Source: Bradyrhizobium oligotrophicum S58 (GTDB lineage Bacteria; Pseudomonadota; Alphaproteobacteria; Rhizobiales; Xanthobacteraceae). From it: a stretch of 64,000 nt of DNA. The position numbers were made by a program, and so were the translations under genes. The stretch covers positions 7,730,001 through 7,794,000 of the forward strand of contig NC_020453.1 of NCBI RefSeq assembly GCF_000344805.1. Direction: 5' to 3'. Positions 27,195 through 37,201 of this stretch are shown here, in pieces (the first letter of the stretch is position 1; each line of letters starts with the position of its first letter). The notes under the pieces were generated by a model, which saw nothing but the letters and a program-made list of their open reading frames with translations, did no database searches and was not told where the DNA came from.

Positions 27195-28133
27195 ATGTCA
27201 CCATTCGACTTGTTCCCGCTGGGGCAGCCGGCCTTCGTCGGCCATTCGATCGACCGCGCCGCCCATCTGCGCTTCCATGACGACAAGCTGTTGGCCTTCG
27301 AGAGCAAGCCGTCGACGCGCGCCTATGTCGTGCATCGCGATTCGCTGGTCTTGAAGCGCGACGGCGACCAGCTGCGGGCGCTGCTGTCGATCGACGAGGC
27401 TCTGAAGTTCGGCGCCAATCCGGGCACGATCTTCCTGGGGCTGCGCGACGGTGAGGCCGTGTTCGGCATGGGCATCTCGCCGGTCGCGGTCGAGAAGCTC
27501 GCCGGTCGCGAGGATGTCTCGGTGACCGAGCTGCGCGGCATCGCGATGCAGGGTGCGATTCCGCCGGACCAGCTGGCGACGATCGCGATGGCCAAGTCGC
27601 TGGTGTCCTGGCATCAGCGCCACGGCTTCTGCGCCAATTGCGGCGCCAAGACCGCGATGCGCGAGGGCGGCTGGAAGCGCGAATGCCCTGCTTGCAAGAC
27701 CGAGCATTTCCCGCGCACCGACCCGGTGGTGATCTCGCTGGTCGCCTCCGGCGACAAGTGTCTGCTCGGCCGCCAGAAGCAGTTTCCGGCCGGCATGTAT
27801 TCGTGCCTGGCCGGCTTCGTCGAGGCGGCCGAGACCATCGAGGACGCGGTGCGCCGCGAGGTGTTCGAGGAGTCCGGGATCCGCTGCAGCGACGTCACCT
27901 ATTACATGACGCAGCCCTGGCCCTATCCGTCGTCGCTGATGATCGGCTGCAGCGCTCGTGCGCTGAACGAGGACATCGTCATCGACCGCACCGAGCTCGA
28001 GGACGTCCGCTGGTTCAGCCGCGACGAGGCACGGCTGATGCTGCTGCGGCAGCATCAGGAGGGCCTCGCTGGCCCTCATCCCTTCGCCATCGCCCACCAT
28101 CTGGTCGGCCGCTGGTTGAAGAACGACGAATAG
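27195..28133 (+). CDS. nudC: NAD(+) diphosphatase / RNA decapping enzyme NudC
   Basis: 312 residues. NudC hydrolyses NAD(H) and removes NAD caps from RNA. The four-Cys zinc site CANCGAKT-CPACKTEHFPR and the Nudix box (GFVEAAETIEDAVRREVFEE, then SGI, about residues 210-232) are intact, and the SQPWPYP-like motif reads TQPWPYPSSLMIG, which marks NADH-type substrates. The start codon is 3 nt after the HIT gene stop. Confidence 0.95.
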   Translation: MSPFDLFPLGQPAFVGHSIDRAAHLRFHDDKLLAFESKPSTRAYVVHRDSLVLKRDGDQLRALLSIDEALKFGANPGTIFLGLRDGEAVFGMGISPVAVEKLAGREDVSVTELRGIAMQGAIPPDQLATIAMAKSLVSWHQRHGFCANCGAKTAMREGGWKRECPACKTEHFPRTDPVVISLVASGDKCLLGRQKQFPAGMYSCLAGFVEAAETIEDAVRREVFEESGIRCSDVTYYMTQPWPYPSSLMIGCSARALNEDIVIDRTELEDVRWFSRDEARLMLLRQHQEGLAGPHPFAIAHHLVGRWLKNDE

Positions 28134-28270
28134 CGGTAATTAAAGACCGCATTCTCGCATGGCGCGAGACTTGGCTGGACTGGTGGGAAGGTCTGAACGG
28201 CCGCGCCTTGCCTTGGAACGATTTTCTCTATATGAGGGTTTCTCGACCTTCATATGGAACAAATTTCTCC

Positions 28271-28771
28271 ATGTCCGACATCTCCGCCCAGAGCCCCGAA
28301 GCCAATCGCCGGCTCGACGCTATCGACCGCAAGATCCTGATGGTCCTGCAGGAGGATGCGTCCCTGTCCGTCGCCGAGATCGGCGACCGGGTCGGACTGT
28401 CGTCGACACCCTGCTGGAAGCGCATCCAACGCCTCGAGGCTGACGGCGTGATCCTGCGCCGGGTCGCCCTGGTCGACCAGTACAAGATCGGGCTCGGCAT
28501 CTCCGTGTTCGTGTCGGTCGAGAGCGCCGACCATTCCGAGGCCTGGCTGCGGAAATTCGCCGAGGCGGTCAGCTCCATGCCGGAGGTGATGGAATTCTAC
28601 CGGATGGCCGGCGACGTCGACTACATGCTGCGCGTGGTGGTCGCGGACATGCAGAGCTACGACGTGTTCTACAAGAAGCTGATCAGCGCGGTGCCGCTGA
28701 AGAACGTCACTTCGCGCTTCGCGATGGAGAAGATCAAGTCGGTGACGGCACTGCCGGTGCCGCCGGTCTGA
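28271..28771 (+). CDS. Lrp/AsnC family transcriptional regulator
   Basis: 166 residues. An N-terminal helix-turn-helix (about residues 13-60; RKILMVLQEDASLSVAEIGD, then VGLSSTPCWKRIQRLE) is followed by the RAM ligand-binding domain (about 75-155) with MPEVMEFYRMAGDVDYML. Lrp-type proteins are octameric DNA-binding regulators that respond to amino acids. The target and ligand are unknown. The start is ATG 28271; an upstream ATG at 28232 adds residues not seen in the family. Confidence 0.92.
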   Translation: MSDISAQSPEANRRLDAIDRKILMVLQEDASLSVAEIGDRVGLSSTPCWKRIQRLEADGVILRRVALVDQYKIGLGISVFVSVESADHSEAWLRKFAEAVSSMPEVMEFYRMAGDVDYMLRVVVADMQSYDVFYKKLISAVPLKNVTSRFAMEKIKSVTALPVPPV

Positions 28772-28827
28772 GTGGGCCATTTCGGCCGCCCTCGACGGTG
28801 TGGCGCGGGCGTCCGCACCTCGGCGTC

Positions 28828-29211
28828 ATGGCTAACGAACGTTTACCGGAAGTTATTGCCACCGCTCTATTCTTCAGTGCGATGACGTCTGGTGCAACCA
28901 TACCTCCATCTTCGCGCGCATGGCTCAATGCCACGGCGTTGCTGATCGCGAGCTTCATCGCGGTCGCGGCACTGTCACTCCAGGTACGCGCGGGGAGCGA
29001 AGTCGTGGCCGTCGCCTTCCCACCGTGGTGGAGCGCGCAACAAGCGATGCTCGCCGCAGCCTCGGCTGACGCAGCTCTCGTGCGCACAACGACCCTTTCA
29101 TCACTGCTGGTCGTCCGTCCTCGCGAACATGACGGCCTGGCGCGGCTGCGCGAGGCCGGAGTCTGGCTCGTCATCGACCCGCAGGCGGTCTCCGCCTGTT
29201 TCGCGAAATGA
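28828..29211 (+). CDS. Small membrane-anchored protein of unknown function
   Basis: 127 residues from ATG 28828, with alternatives at 28798 (GTG) and 28882 (ATG). It has one strong hydrophobic segment (AWLNATALLIASFIAVAALS) and a C-terminal region with VAFPPWWSAQQAMLAAASAD. I recognise no family. The stop lies 12 nt before a chemoreceptor gene on the same strand, so the pair may be co-transcribed and the protein could be a partner of the receptor (inference). Confidence 0.6.
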   Translation: MANERLPEVIATALFFSAMTSGATIPPSSRAWLNATALLIASFIAVAALSLQVRAGSEVVAVAFPPWWSAQQAMLAAASADAALVRTTTLSSLLVVRPREHDGLARLREAGVWLVIDPQAVSACFAK

Positions 29212-29223
29212 TCAATTTGGGGA

Positions 29224-30696
29224 ATGGGAATGACTGTCGAGACCAGCGATCTGGCCACTCTCCGGCACACGACAAGCAAGCTGCTGCTGGCGGTGCTCTG
29301 GGTGCACGTTCCGCTCTCCCTCATGATCGGATTGTCGCGCGGCGACTGGCTGATGCCGACCATTCTCATGGTCGTCATGGCAATGGTGGCGACCCTGTCC
29401 TGGCGCAGCGCCGGCGATAGCTTGTCGACCCAGCTCACCGTCGCAGTCGCCATCATGGGCGGCGTATCCGTGCTCGTCTACCAGATGTCCGGACATGCCT
29501 GGCAGATCGACATGCACATGTACTTCTTCGCGGCGCTGGCCTGTCTGGTCGCGTATTGCGACTACCGGCCGATCCTGGCCGGCACCATCGCCGTCGCGCT
29601 TCACCATCTGGTCCTGAACTTCGTCTTTCCCGCGGCGATCTTCCCGGGCGGCGCTGATCTCGGCCGCGTGGTGCTGCATGCGGTCATCCTGCTGATCGAG
29701 GCCGGCGTCCTCGTCGCGCTCGCGCTCAAGCTGACGCAGTTGTTCGAAACCAGCGCGCGCAAGACCGCGGAAGCCGAATCGGCGATCGCCGCAGAGGCGC
29801 GCGCAACCGCCGAGCGGTTCGAGACCGAGCAACGCGTCAAGCAGCAGGCCGATCTTGCCCGGCGCGAGCTCGCAGAAGGCTTCGAGCGCAAAATTGGCGG
29901 CATCGTCGAAGCCGTAGCGGTCGCCGCGAACGAGATGCAGAGCCTGTCCTCGTCGATGAGCCGGAGCAGCGCGGAATCATCGCGCCAGACGTCGGCCGCG
30001 GCCGGCGCCTCGCAACGGGCGTCGACGAATGTCGGGACGGTCGCGGCGGCGACGGAAGAGCTGACTGCGTCGATCAACAACATCTCTCAGCAGGTGACGC
30101 GCTCGGCGGAGATCGCCGCGAAAGCGGCGGACGAAGCTCGCCGCACCAATACGGTGGTCGAGAGCCTGGCTGCCGGCACCCAGAAGATCGGCGAGGTGGT
30201 CACGTTGATCCAGACCATCGCCAGCCAGACCAACCTGCTGGCGCTGAACGCCACCATCGAGGCGGCGCGCGCCGGCGAACACGGCAGGGGCTTTGCCGTG
30301 GTGGCAAGCGAGGTGAAGGCGCTGGCCAACCAGACCGCGAAAGCGACCGAGGAAATCTCCAGCCAGGTGCAGAGCATCCAGAGCGCCACGGGCGACGCCG
30401 TCAGCGCCATCCAGGCGATCGGAGGAACGATTGCCGAGATCGACGACATCTCCAAGGAGATCGCCACCGCGGTCGAACAGCAGGGCCTCGCCACCGGAGA
30501 GATTTCCGGCAACGTGCAACAGGCGGCTGAAGGCACGCGGCTGGTCAGCCAAAGCATGGGCAGCGTGACCCGTGCCTCCGACGAGACCGGCAGCGCCGCC
30601 TCGCGCCTGCTGGAGTCCGCGAACGGACTAACCTCGCAATCGACCCGGCTCAAATCGGAGGTTGATCAGTTCCTGAGTTCCCTGAGGGCCGCTTGA
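29224..30696 (+). CDS. Methyl-accepting chemotaxis protein with multi-helix membrane sensor
   Basis: 490 residues. Unlike the receptor at 14970-17027, it has no periplasmic sensor domain: about five to six hydrophobic segments fill residues 15-175, with conserved His positions ([21 protein letters not shown]). A short linker leads to the signalling domain with [20 protein letters not shown] and [13 protein letters not shown]. The membrane-embedded His residues suggest a metal, haem or redox-type signal, which is inference. Either ATG 29224 or ATG 29230 is the start. It follows the small membrane protein by 12 nt. Confidence 0.9.
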   Translation: MGMTVETSDLATLRHTTSKLLLAVLWVHVPLSLMIGLSRGDWLMPTILMVVMAMVATLSWRSAGDSLSTQLTVAVAIMGGVSVLVYQMSGHAWQIDMHMYFFAALACLVAYCDYRPILAGTIAVALHHLVLNFVFPAAIFPGGADLGRVVLHAVILLIEAGVLVALALKLTQLFETSARKTAEAESAIAAEARATAERFETEQRVKQQADLARRELAEGFERKIGGIVEAVAVAANEMQSLSSSMSRSSAESSRQTSAAAGASQRASTNVGTVAAATEELTASINNISQQVTRSAEIAAKAADEARRTNTVVESLAAGTQKIGEVVTLIQTIASQTNLLALNATIEAARAGEHGRGFAVVASEVKALANQTAKATEEISSQVQSIQSATGDAVSAIQAIGGTIAEIDDISKEIATAVEQQGLATGEISGNVQQAAEGTRLVSQSMGSVTRASDETGSAASRLLESANGLTSQSTRLKSEVDQFLSSLRAA

Positions 30697-30753
30697 CCGC
30701 GTGATGGGAGAAGCGCGAACCTCGGCCGCCAGCGGGGCATCCTCGTCGCGGCC

Positions 30754-32253
30754 TCAGATCGTCTGGTTGTAGGCGCCGACTTCGGGATGCGTCCGCAGCA
30801 CGACGTTGACCGCTTCGAACATGTCGTGCATCCGCCGCTCGGACACCGGGCTTTCGACCACCACCACGAGTTCGGGCTTGTTGGATGACGCCCGGACCAG
30901 GCACCAGCTGCCGTCCTCGACCGTGACGCGCACGCCGTTGACGGTGACGAGATCGCGAATCCGCTGCCCCGCCACTTGGCCGCCCTGCTGCTGCAGCGCC
31001 TGGAAGTGCTTCACCACGGCGTCGACCACGCCGTATTTGACCTCGTCGCCACAATGCGGCGACATCGTCGGCGACGACCAGGTCTTGGGCAGCGCGTCCT
31101 TCAGGTCCGCCATCGATTTGCCCGGCGCGCGGTCGAGCATCTCGCAGATCGCGATCGCCGACACCAGACCATCGTCATAGCCGCGGCCGAACGGCTTGTT
31201 GAAGAAGAAGTGGCCGGACTTCTCGAAACCGGCGAGCGCGCCGAGCTCGTTGGTCCGGCGCTTCATGTAGGAGTGGCCGGTCTTCCAATAGACCGTGTTC
31301 GCGCCCTGGGCCTGCAGCACCGGGTCGGTCATGAACAGCCCGGTCGATTTCACGTCGACGACGAACTGCGCCTGCTTGTGGATCGCCGACATGTCGCGCG
31401 CCAGCATGACGCCGACCTTGTCGGCGAAGATCTCCTCGCCGGTGTTGTCGACGACGCCGCAGCGGTCGCCATCGCCATCGAAGCCAAGGCCGACATCGGC
31501 CTTGTGTTCGAGCACGGCGTCACGGATGGCGTGCAGCATCTCCATATCTTCGGGATTGGGATTGTATTTCGGGAAGGTGTGGTCGAGCTCGGTGTCGAGC
31601 GGGATCACCTCGCAACCGATCGCCTGGAGCACCTGCGGCGCGAACGCACCGGCGGTGCCGTTGCCGCAGGCCGCGACAACCTTCAGTCTGCGCTTGAGCT
31701 TGGGACGGTTGGTGAGATCGGCGATGTAGCGCGCCGGATAGTTCTCATGGAACTGATAAGACCCGCCGCCGCCGTTCTTGAACTCGGCGTTGAGCACGAT
31801 CTCCTTCAGCCGGGTCATCTCCTCAGGGCCGAAGGTCAGCGGCCGGTTGGCGCCCATCTTCACACCGGTCCAGCCATTGTCGTTATGCGAGGCCGTCACC
31901 ATCGCCACGCAAGGCACGTCGAGATCGAACTGGGCGAAATAGGCCATCGGCGTCACGGCAAGACCGACGTCGTGCACCTTGCAGCCCGCGGCCATCAGGC
32001 CGGAGATCAGCGCATATTTGATCGAGGCCGAGTAGCCGCGGAAATCGTGCCCGGTCACGATCTCCTGCTTCACACCGCGTTCGGCGATCAGCGCGCCCAG
32101 CCCCATGCCGAGCGCCTGCACCCCCATCAAATTGATTTCCTTGTTGAACAGCCAGCGCGCGTCATATTCGCGGAAGCCCGTCGGCTTCACCATCGGCTCG
32201 GATTCGAAGGCGTAGGTATTGGGAACCAGGACAGGCTTGGGTTTCGGAAACAT
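30754..32253 (-). CDS. Phosphomannomutase/phosphoglucomutase
   Basis: 499 residues of the alpha-D-phosphohexomutase superfamily. The catalytic Ser loop is VTASHNDNG (Ser 122), the metal loop is GFDGDGDR (about residue 260), and the sugar-binding loop is GFEKSGHFFF. It interconverts hexose 1- and 6-phosphates, supplying GDP-mannose and UDP-glucose precursors for exopolysaccharide and LPS. UDP-glucose dehydrogenase, hrpB and an acyltransferase lie further along, so surface-polymer supply is plausible. Specificity between mannose and glucose cannot be told. Confidence 0.92.
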   Translation of the reverse strand: MFPKPKPVLVPNTYAFESEPMVKPTGFREYDARWLFNKEINLMGVQALGMGLGALIAERGVKQEIVTGHDFRGYSASIKYALISGLMAAGCKVHDVGLAVTPMAYFAQFDLDVPCVAMVTASHNDNGWTGVKMGANRPLTFGPEEMTRLKEIVLNAEFKNGGGGSYQFHENYPARYIADLTNRPKLKRRLKVVAACGNGTAGAFAPQVLQAIGCEVIPLDTELDHTFPKYNPNPEDMEMLHAIRDAVLEHKADVGLGFDGDGDRCGVVDNTGEEIFADKVGVMLARDMSAIHKQAQFVVDVKSTGLFMTDPVLQAQGANTVYWKTGHSYMKRRTNELGALAGFEKSGHFFFNKPFGRGYDDGLVSAIAICEMLDRAPGKSMADLKDALPKTWSSPTMSPHCGDEVKYGVVDAVVKHFQALQQQGGQVAGQRIRDLVTVNGVRVTVEDGSWCLVRASSNKPELVVVVESPVSERRMHDMFEAVNVVLRTHPEVGAYNQTI

Positions 32254-32478
32254 CAGGAGGTGGCCTCGGCAATATCACAACAATGGAAGAAGGCGCTCGT
32301 GCGTAGCACGACGTCAGACAACAATGTCAGAAGGCAGAGGAATGCAGGCAACAATCGGGCAGGACCGCTCGAGCTAGCCACCAGACGGACCATTCAACGG
32401 CTGGGACTCGGGATCGGCCGGCCCTGCCGGTATATGGGGGCCGGTGGCGCGCGAAACAACATTCCGCTTCGGCGCAGC

Positions 32479-32991
32479 CTATTGCTCCAGCACCATCTGG
32501 CCGTTGGCGTAGGCGAAGCGCTTGAGCTTGGATAGGAACGACAGGCCGAGCAGGTTCTCCGACAGCGCCGTGTCGGGCAGCACCAGCGCATCGACGTCGC
32601 GCACGGTGAGCTCGCCGAGTTCGACCATCGCAAGCTTGGCCCGCGCCGCCTTCACGGTGCCGTTGGCCGTGGTCACATTGGCGGTGTAGTCGCCACGAGC
32701 GGGGCGCAGGCCGAACCGGGCAGCCGAACTCTCGTTCAGCGCGACCATCGAGGCACCGGTATCGACCATGAAGCTGATGCGCTGGCCGTCGATGCGGCCG
32801 TCGGCCCGGAAATGACCGCGGCGGTCGGTCGGAATGGCGAGGCTGCGCTGGCCCGTGGCAGCTGACTCCATCGTCGCAGCACGGGCAGACGGCGTCGCGG
32901 ATGCCGACGCGGGGGTCAAGCGATCGGCCAGTTGCGCCATGAAGGTGCCGAGACCGACGAGAACGGCCGCGAAGATCATTATGTTACGCAT
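32479..32991 (-). CDS. Membrane-anchored retropepsin-like aspartic protease (TIGR02281 type)
   Basis: 170 residues from ATG 32991. An N-terminal membrane anchor (MRNIMIFAAVLVGLGTFM) and an Ala/Ser/Thr-rich linker precede a single clan AA aspartic protease domain with the catalytic motif FMVDTGASMVAL and a flap-like NVTTANG; LLGLSFLSKL is also typical. Proteins of this type act as dimers in the periplasm with unknown substrates. Codons upstream of 32991 are open but not family-like. Confidence 0.88.
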   Translation of the reverse strand: MRNIMIFAAVLVGLGTFMAQLADRLTPASASATPSARAATMESAATGQRSLAIPTDRRGHFRADGRIDGQRISFMVDTGASMVALNESSAARFGLRPARGDYTANVTTANGTVKAARAKLAMVELGELTVRDVDALVLPDTALSENLLGLSFLSKLKRFAYANGQMVLEQ

Positions 32992-33140
32992 TACGCAAAC
33001 GCCCGACTTTACCCCGCAACCGATTTGACCATCAAAGCCGCCAACACGCGACTGAGCCGGACAGGCTGCCGCCGCCATTTTGGCGAAAACGATGAGCGAA
33101 GCGTTAACGATGGCGATGGCGGCGGTATAATTTGCACGAG

Positions 33141-35615
33141 CTACGTGCCGCGCGGCTTGGCCCGCCGGGTCGGCTGCGCATTGGCGGGATCATCGGGCCA
33201 GGGATGGCGCGGATACCGGCCGCGCAGGTCGGTGCGGACGGCCGCATAGGAGCCGCGCCAGAAGCCGGGCAGATCGCGCGTCACCTGCACCGGGCGCTGC
33301 GCTGGCGACAGCAGCTCCAGCACCAGCGGCACCGCGCCGCGCGCGATCGACGGATGAACATTCAGCCCGAACAGTTCCTGGAGCCGCACCGCGATGGTCG
33401 GGCCCTGCTCGGCCTCGTAGTCGATCGCGAGCAGGGTGCCGGTCGGCGCCTCGAAATGGGTCGGCGCCTCCCGGTCGAGCCGGGCGCGCAGATCCCACGG
33501 CAGCAGCGCCATCACCGCGTCCGAGACGTCGCCGGAAGAGACATCCTTGAGCGAGGTCTTGCCGGCCAGCAGCGGCACCAGCCAGTCGTCGCGCCGCTCG
33601 GCCAAGCCCGTGTCCGACAGGTCCGGCCAGCTATCGCCCTCCGCCTTGCGCAGGAACGTGACGCGGTCGCGCCATTGCCTGGCGGCCTTCGACCAGGGCA
33701 GGCGGTCGAGGCCGGCAGCGCAGATACCCCCGGCGAAGATGCGCGCGGTTTCCTCGGACGGCGTCAGCGCGACCGGCGCATCGGCCATCGTGATCGCGTG
33801 CAACTTGCGCCGGCGGCGCGCCCGCAGCGCCATCGCGTTTTGATCGAAGCTGACCTCGTCCTTCATTTCGATATGAGCAGCAAAATGCCGTTCGATGTCC
33901 TCGATCGCGAGCGGCGCAGCGAGCAGGATGCGGCCGCTGGCGGCCGTTCCGGTCAGCTCACCGACCGCGATATAGGGCAACCGCGCCAGCGACGAGGTCT
34001 GCTCGACCGCGGCGCCGCGGCCATTGGCGAGCACGAAGCTGCCATTGCCGCGATTGCGCGCGACGCGATCGGGGAAGGCGAAGGCGAGCATCAGGCCGGT
34101 GGTCAGCTCCCCTCCCCGATCCGGTGATGAAGAAGGGCCGACCTGCTGCGCCCAACGCCGCGCCATGTCACGCGCGCTCTGCGCGCGGGACGAGCGGTCG
34201 CGGCGGAATTGATCGAGCCGCACCTCGAGGTCGACACTGTCGCCGCCGAGACCACGCTCGGTCAGGATGGCCGCGATGTCGGCCGCGTCAGCGGCTGCAC
34301 CATAGTCGGCGGCATCGACGATCATGCGGGCAAGCCGCGGCGGCAGCGCCAGTGCCCGGAGTCGGCGGCCCTCATCGGTCAGGCGACCGTCGGCATCGAG
34401 GGCACCGAGCTCGTTCAGCAGGTCGCGCGCTTCCTTCCAGGCCGGCTGCGGCGGCGGATCGAGGAAGCTCAGCGTGGTGGGGTCGCTGACGCCCCATTGC
34501 GCGAGATCGAGCACCAGCGAGGACAGGTCGGCGCTGAGAATCTCCGGCTGCGTGTAGGCCGCGAGCGAGGCCGTCTGCGGCTCGTCCCACAGACGATAAC
34601 AGACGCCGGGCTCGGTGCGGCCGGCGCGACCGCGGCGCTGGTCGACGGCGGCGCGCGAGGCCCGCACGGTCTCCAGCCGGGTCAAGCCGATATCAGGCTC
34701 GTAGCGCGGTACCCGGGCAAGGCCGGAATCCACCACGATGCGAACGCCCTCAATGGTCAGCGAGGTCTCGGCGATCGAGGTCGCCAGTACGACCTTGCGG
34801 CTGCCCTTCGGCGCCGGCGAGATCGCGCGGTCCTGTACCGCGGCGTCGAGCGCGCCGAACAGCGGCACGACCTCGATTGCAGCATCGTGGACGCGCTCGG
34901 CGAGCATGGTCTGGGTGCGCCGGATCTCGGCGGCGCCCGGCAGGAAGGCCAGCACCGAGCCGGCATCGGCTCGCAACGCGCTGGCGATCGTCTCTGCCAT
35001 CTGCCGCTCGACCGGGGCATCCGGCTTGCGGCCGACATAGCGGGTCTCGACCGGAAAAGCGCGGCCCTCGCTCTCGACCACCGGCGCGTCACCGAGCAGG
35101 CTGGCGACCCGGGCGCCATCGAGCGTTGCCGACATCACGAGGATGCGGAGGTCCTCGCGCAAGCCCTGCTGCGCATCGCGCGCCAATGCGAGGCCGAGAT
35201 CGGCATCGAGCGAGCGCTCGTGGAATTCGTCGAACAGCACGGCGGCGACGCCGGTCAGCTCGGGGTCGTCCAGGATCTGCCGGGTGAAGATGCCCTCGGT
35301 GACGACCTCGATGCGGGTCGCGCGCGAGATCTTCGAGCCGAAGCGCACGCGATAGCCGACGGTGTCGCCGGCGCGCTCGCCGAGCGACTTCGCCATGCGT
35401 TCGGCTGAGGCGCGAGCGGCGATCCGCCGCGGCTCCAGCACGATGATCTTCTTAGTCCCGACCCAGGCCGCATCACGCAGCGCCAGCGGCACGCGCGTGG
35501 TCTTGCCGGCGCCCGGCGGCGCCACCAGGACGGCGGTATTGCTGCGTTCGAGCGTGCCGGACAGTTCGCCCAGCACGGCGTCGATGGGCAGCGGTGTGTC
35601 GAAGCGAAGGGGCAA
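33141..35615 (-). CDS. hrpB: ATP-dependent helicase HrpB
   Basis: 824 residues of the DEAH/RHA helicase family. Motif I is APPGAGKTTRVP (about 31-43), motif II is LFDEFHER (DEFH), and motif VI is QRRGRAGR. The HrpB C-terminal domain is present, ending in RPVQVTRDLPGFW. The only start consistent with the family N-terminus is TTG 35615, since an in-frame stop lies immediately upstream and the next Met is at residue 74. Biochemical role in most bacteria is undefined. A family B palindrome sits just before the start. Confidence 0.93.
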   Translation of the reverse strand: MPLRFDTPLPIDAVLGELSGTLERSNTAVLVAPPGAGKTTRVPLALRDAAWVGTKKIIVLEPRRIAARASAERMAKSLGERAGDTVGYRVRFGSKISRATRIEVVTEGIFTRQILDDPELTGVAAVLFDEFHERSLDADLGLALARDAQQGLREDLRILVMSATLDGARVASLLGDAPVVESEGRAFPVETRYVGRKPDAPVERQMAETIASALRADAGSVLAFLPGAAEIRRTQTMLAERVHDAAIEVVPLFGALDAAVQDRAISPAPKGSRKVVLATSIAETSLTIEGVRIVVDSGLARVPRYEPDIGLTRLETVRASRAAVDQRRGRAGRTEPGVCYRLWDEPQTASLAAYTQPEILSADLSSLVLDLAQWGVSDPTTLSFLDPPPQPAWKEARDLLNELGALDADGRLTDEGRRLRALALPPRLARMIVDAADYGAAADAADIAAILTERGLGGDSVDLEVRLDQFRRDRSSRAQSARDMARRWAQQVGPSSSPDRGGELTTGLMLAFAFPDRVARNRGNGSFVLANGRGAAVEQTSSLARLPYIAVGELTGTAASGRILLAAPLAIEDIERHFAAHIEMKDEVSFDQNAMALRARRRRKLHAITMADAPVALTPSEETARIFAGGICAAGLDRLPWSKAARQWRDRVTFLRKAEGDSWPDLSDTGLAERRDDWLVPLLAGKTSLKDVSSGDVSDAVMALLPWDLRARLDREAPTHFEAPTGTLLAIDYEAEQGPTIAVRLQELFGLNVHPSIARGAVPLVLELLSPAQRPVQVTRDLPGFWRGSYAAVRTDLRGRYPRHPWPDDPANAQPTRRAKPRGT

Positions 35616-35625
35616 TCAATGAACC

Positions 35626-35722
35626 CGTCATCACCCGCGAAAGCGGGTGATCCAGTAAACGCAGATCTCGCGGATCACGACGATCGAGCGTACTGGATAC
35701 CCCGCCTGCGCGGGGTATGACA
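35626..35722. repeat. Family B inverted repeat pair without nuclease, copy 4
   Basis: CGTCATCACCCGCGAAAGCG followed by GGTGATCCAGTA faces GTACTGGATACCCCGCC with TGCGCGGGGTATGAC. Arms are about 40 nt apart. It lies between hrpB and the dehydrogenase gene, which are both on the minus strand. Confidence 0.85.
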
Positions 35723-35733
35723 ATGTCATGTCG

Positions 35734-37050
35734 TCAGCCCTTTACCGGCGGCCTGCCGACGCTTTCGTAGACGAAGCCGTGGGCGGCCATCTCCTCGGGG
35801 CGGTAGACGTTGCGCAGGTCGACCACGACCGGGCTCGCCATCACCTGCTTGAGGCGATCGAGATCCATGGCGCGGTACTGCACCCATTCGGTGACCAGCA
35901 CGATCGCATCGGCGCCGGTCGCACACTCATAGGGATCCTCGTAATAGGCGATCTCTGGCAATTCCTTCTTGGCCTGCTCGATGCCGACCGGGTCATGCGC
36001 GCGCACCCTGGCGCCCATGTCGAGCAGCCCCGTCACCAGTGGGATCGACGGCGCTTCGCGCATGTCGTCGGTCTCCGGCTTGAAGGTGAGGCCGAGCACC
36101 GCGACCGTCTTGCCGCGCAGATTGCCACCGACGGCATGCGCCACCTTGCGCGCCATCGCGCGCTTGCGGTTGTCGTTGACCGCCAGCACCGATTCGACGA
36201 TGCGCAGCTGCGTGTCGTAGTCCTGCGCGATCTTGATCAGCGCACGCGTGTCCTTCGGGAAGCACGAGCCACCGAAGCCCGGCCCGGCATGCAGGAACTT
36301 GGCGCCGATACGGTTGTCGAGGCCGATGCCGCGGGCCACTTCCTGGACGTCAGCGCCGACCTTCTCGGCGAGATCGGCGACCTCGTTGATGAAGGTGATC
36401 TTGGTCGCGAGGAACGCGTTGGCGGCGTATTTGATCAGCTCGGCAGTGCGGCGCTCGGTGTACATCATCGGCGCCTGGTTCAGCGACAGCGGACGGTAGA
36501 TGTCACCCATCACCTTGCGGCCCCGCTCATCCGAGGTGCCGACGACGATACGATCCGGCCATTTGAAGTCGCGGATCGCCGCACCTTCGCGCAGGAATTC
36601 TGGGTTGGAGGCGACGACGACATCGGCTGAGGGATTGGTCTCGCGAATGATGCGCTCGACTTCGTCGCCGGTGCCGACCGGCACCGTCGATTTGGTCACC
36701 ACCACCGTGAAGCCGGTCAGCGAGGCCGCGATCTCGCGCGCGGCGGCGTAGACGTAAGTGAGGTCGGCATGACCGTCGCCACGCCGCGACGGCGTGCCGA
36801 CGGCGATGAAGACGGCGTCGGCCTCCGCGACCGGCTGCTTGAGGTCCGTGGTGAAATCGAGCCGCTTGGCCTTCACATTGGCCGCGACCAGCGCATCGAG
36901 CCCGGGCTCGAAGATCGGGATTTCTCCGCGATGCAGCGCGGCGATCTTGCTTTCGTCCTTGTCCACGCAGGTGACCTGGTGGCCGAAATCGGCGAAGCAG
37001 GCACCGGACACCAGCCCCACATAGCCCGTGCCGATCATCGCAATTCGCAT
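35734..37050 (-). CDS. UDP-glucose 6-dehydrogenase
   Basis: 438 residues. The enzyme oxidises UDP-glucose to UDP-glucuronate with NAD. The N-terminal Rossmann loop is GTGYVGLVSG (about 7-16), the catalytic Cys is in GFGGSCFPKDT (about residue 262) and the C-terminal half begins KTVAVLGLTFKPETDDMRE. UDP-glucuronate feeds exopolysaccharide and lipid glycosylation. The symbols ugd, rkpK and exoY-linked names are used for such genes in rhizobia; no specific one can be chosen. Confidence 0.94.
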   Translation of the reverse strand: MRIAMIGTGYVGLVSGACFADFGHQVTCVDKDESKIAALHRGEIPIFEPGLDALVAANVKAKRLDFTTDLKQPVAEADAVFIAVGTPSRRGDGHADLTYVYAAAREIAASLTGFTVVVTKSTVPVGTGDEVERIIRETNPSADVVVASNPEFLREGAAIRDFKWPDRIVVGTSDERGRKVMGDIYRPLSLNQAPMMYTERRTAELIKYAANAFLATKITFINEVADLAEKVGADVQEVARGIGLDNRIGAKFLHAGPGFGGSCFPKDTRALIKIAQDYDTQLRIVESVLAVNDNRKRAMARKVAHAVGGNLRGKTVAVLGLTFKPETDDMREAPSIPLVTGLLDMGARVRAHDPVGIEQAKKELPEIAYYEDPYECATGADAIVLVTEWVQYRAMDLDRLKQVMASPVVVDLRNVYRPEEMAAHGFVYESVGRPPVKG

Positions 37051-37201
37051 CGAAACCCATCCTTCAAGGTTAATACTTTCGCGTCTTAAACCATTTGCGG
37101 CTCAAGGGGAATTTAGAAAACGGCATGACGTTTGGATGACAGAGAGGAGTATTAACGGCTCTGCCCGACAATGCGGCAGCTCCGCGCCAAAGAGGGACAG
37201 C

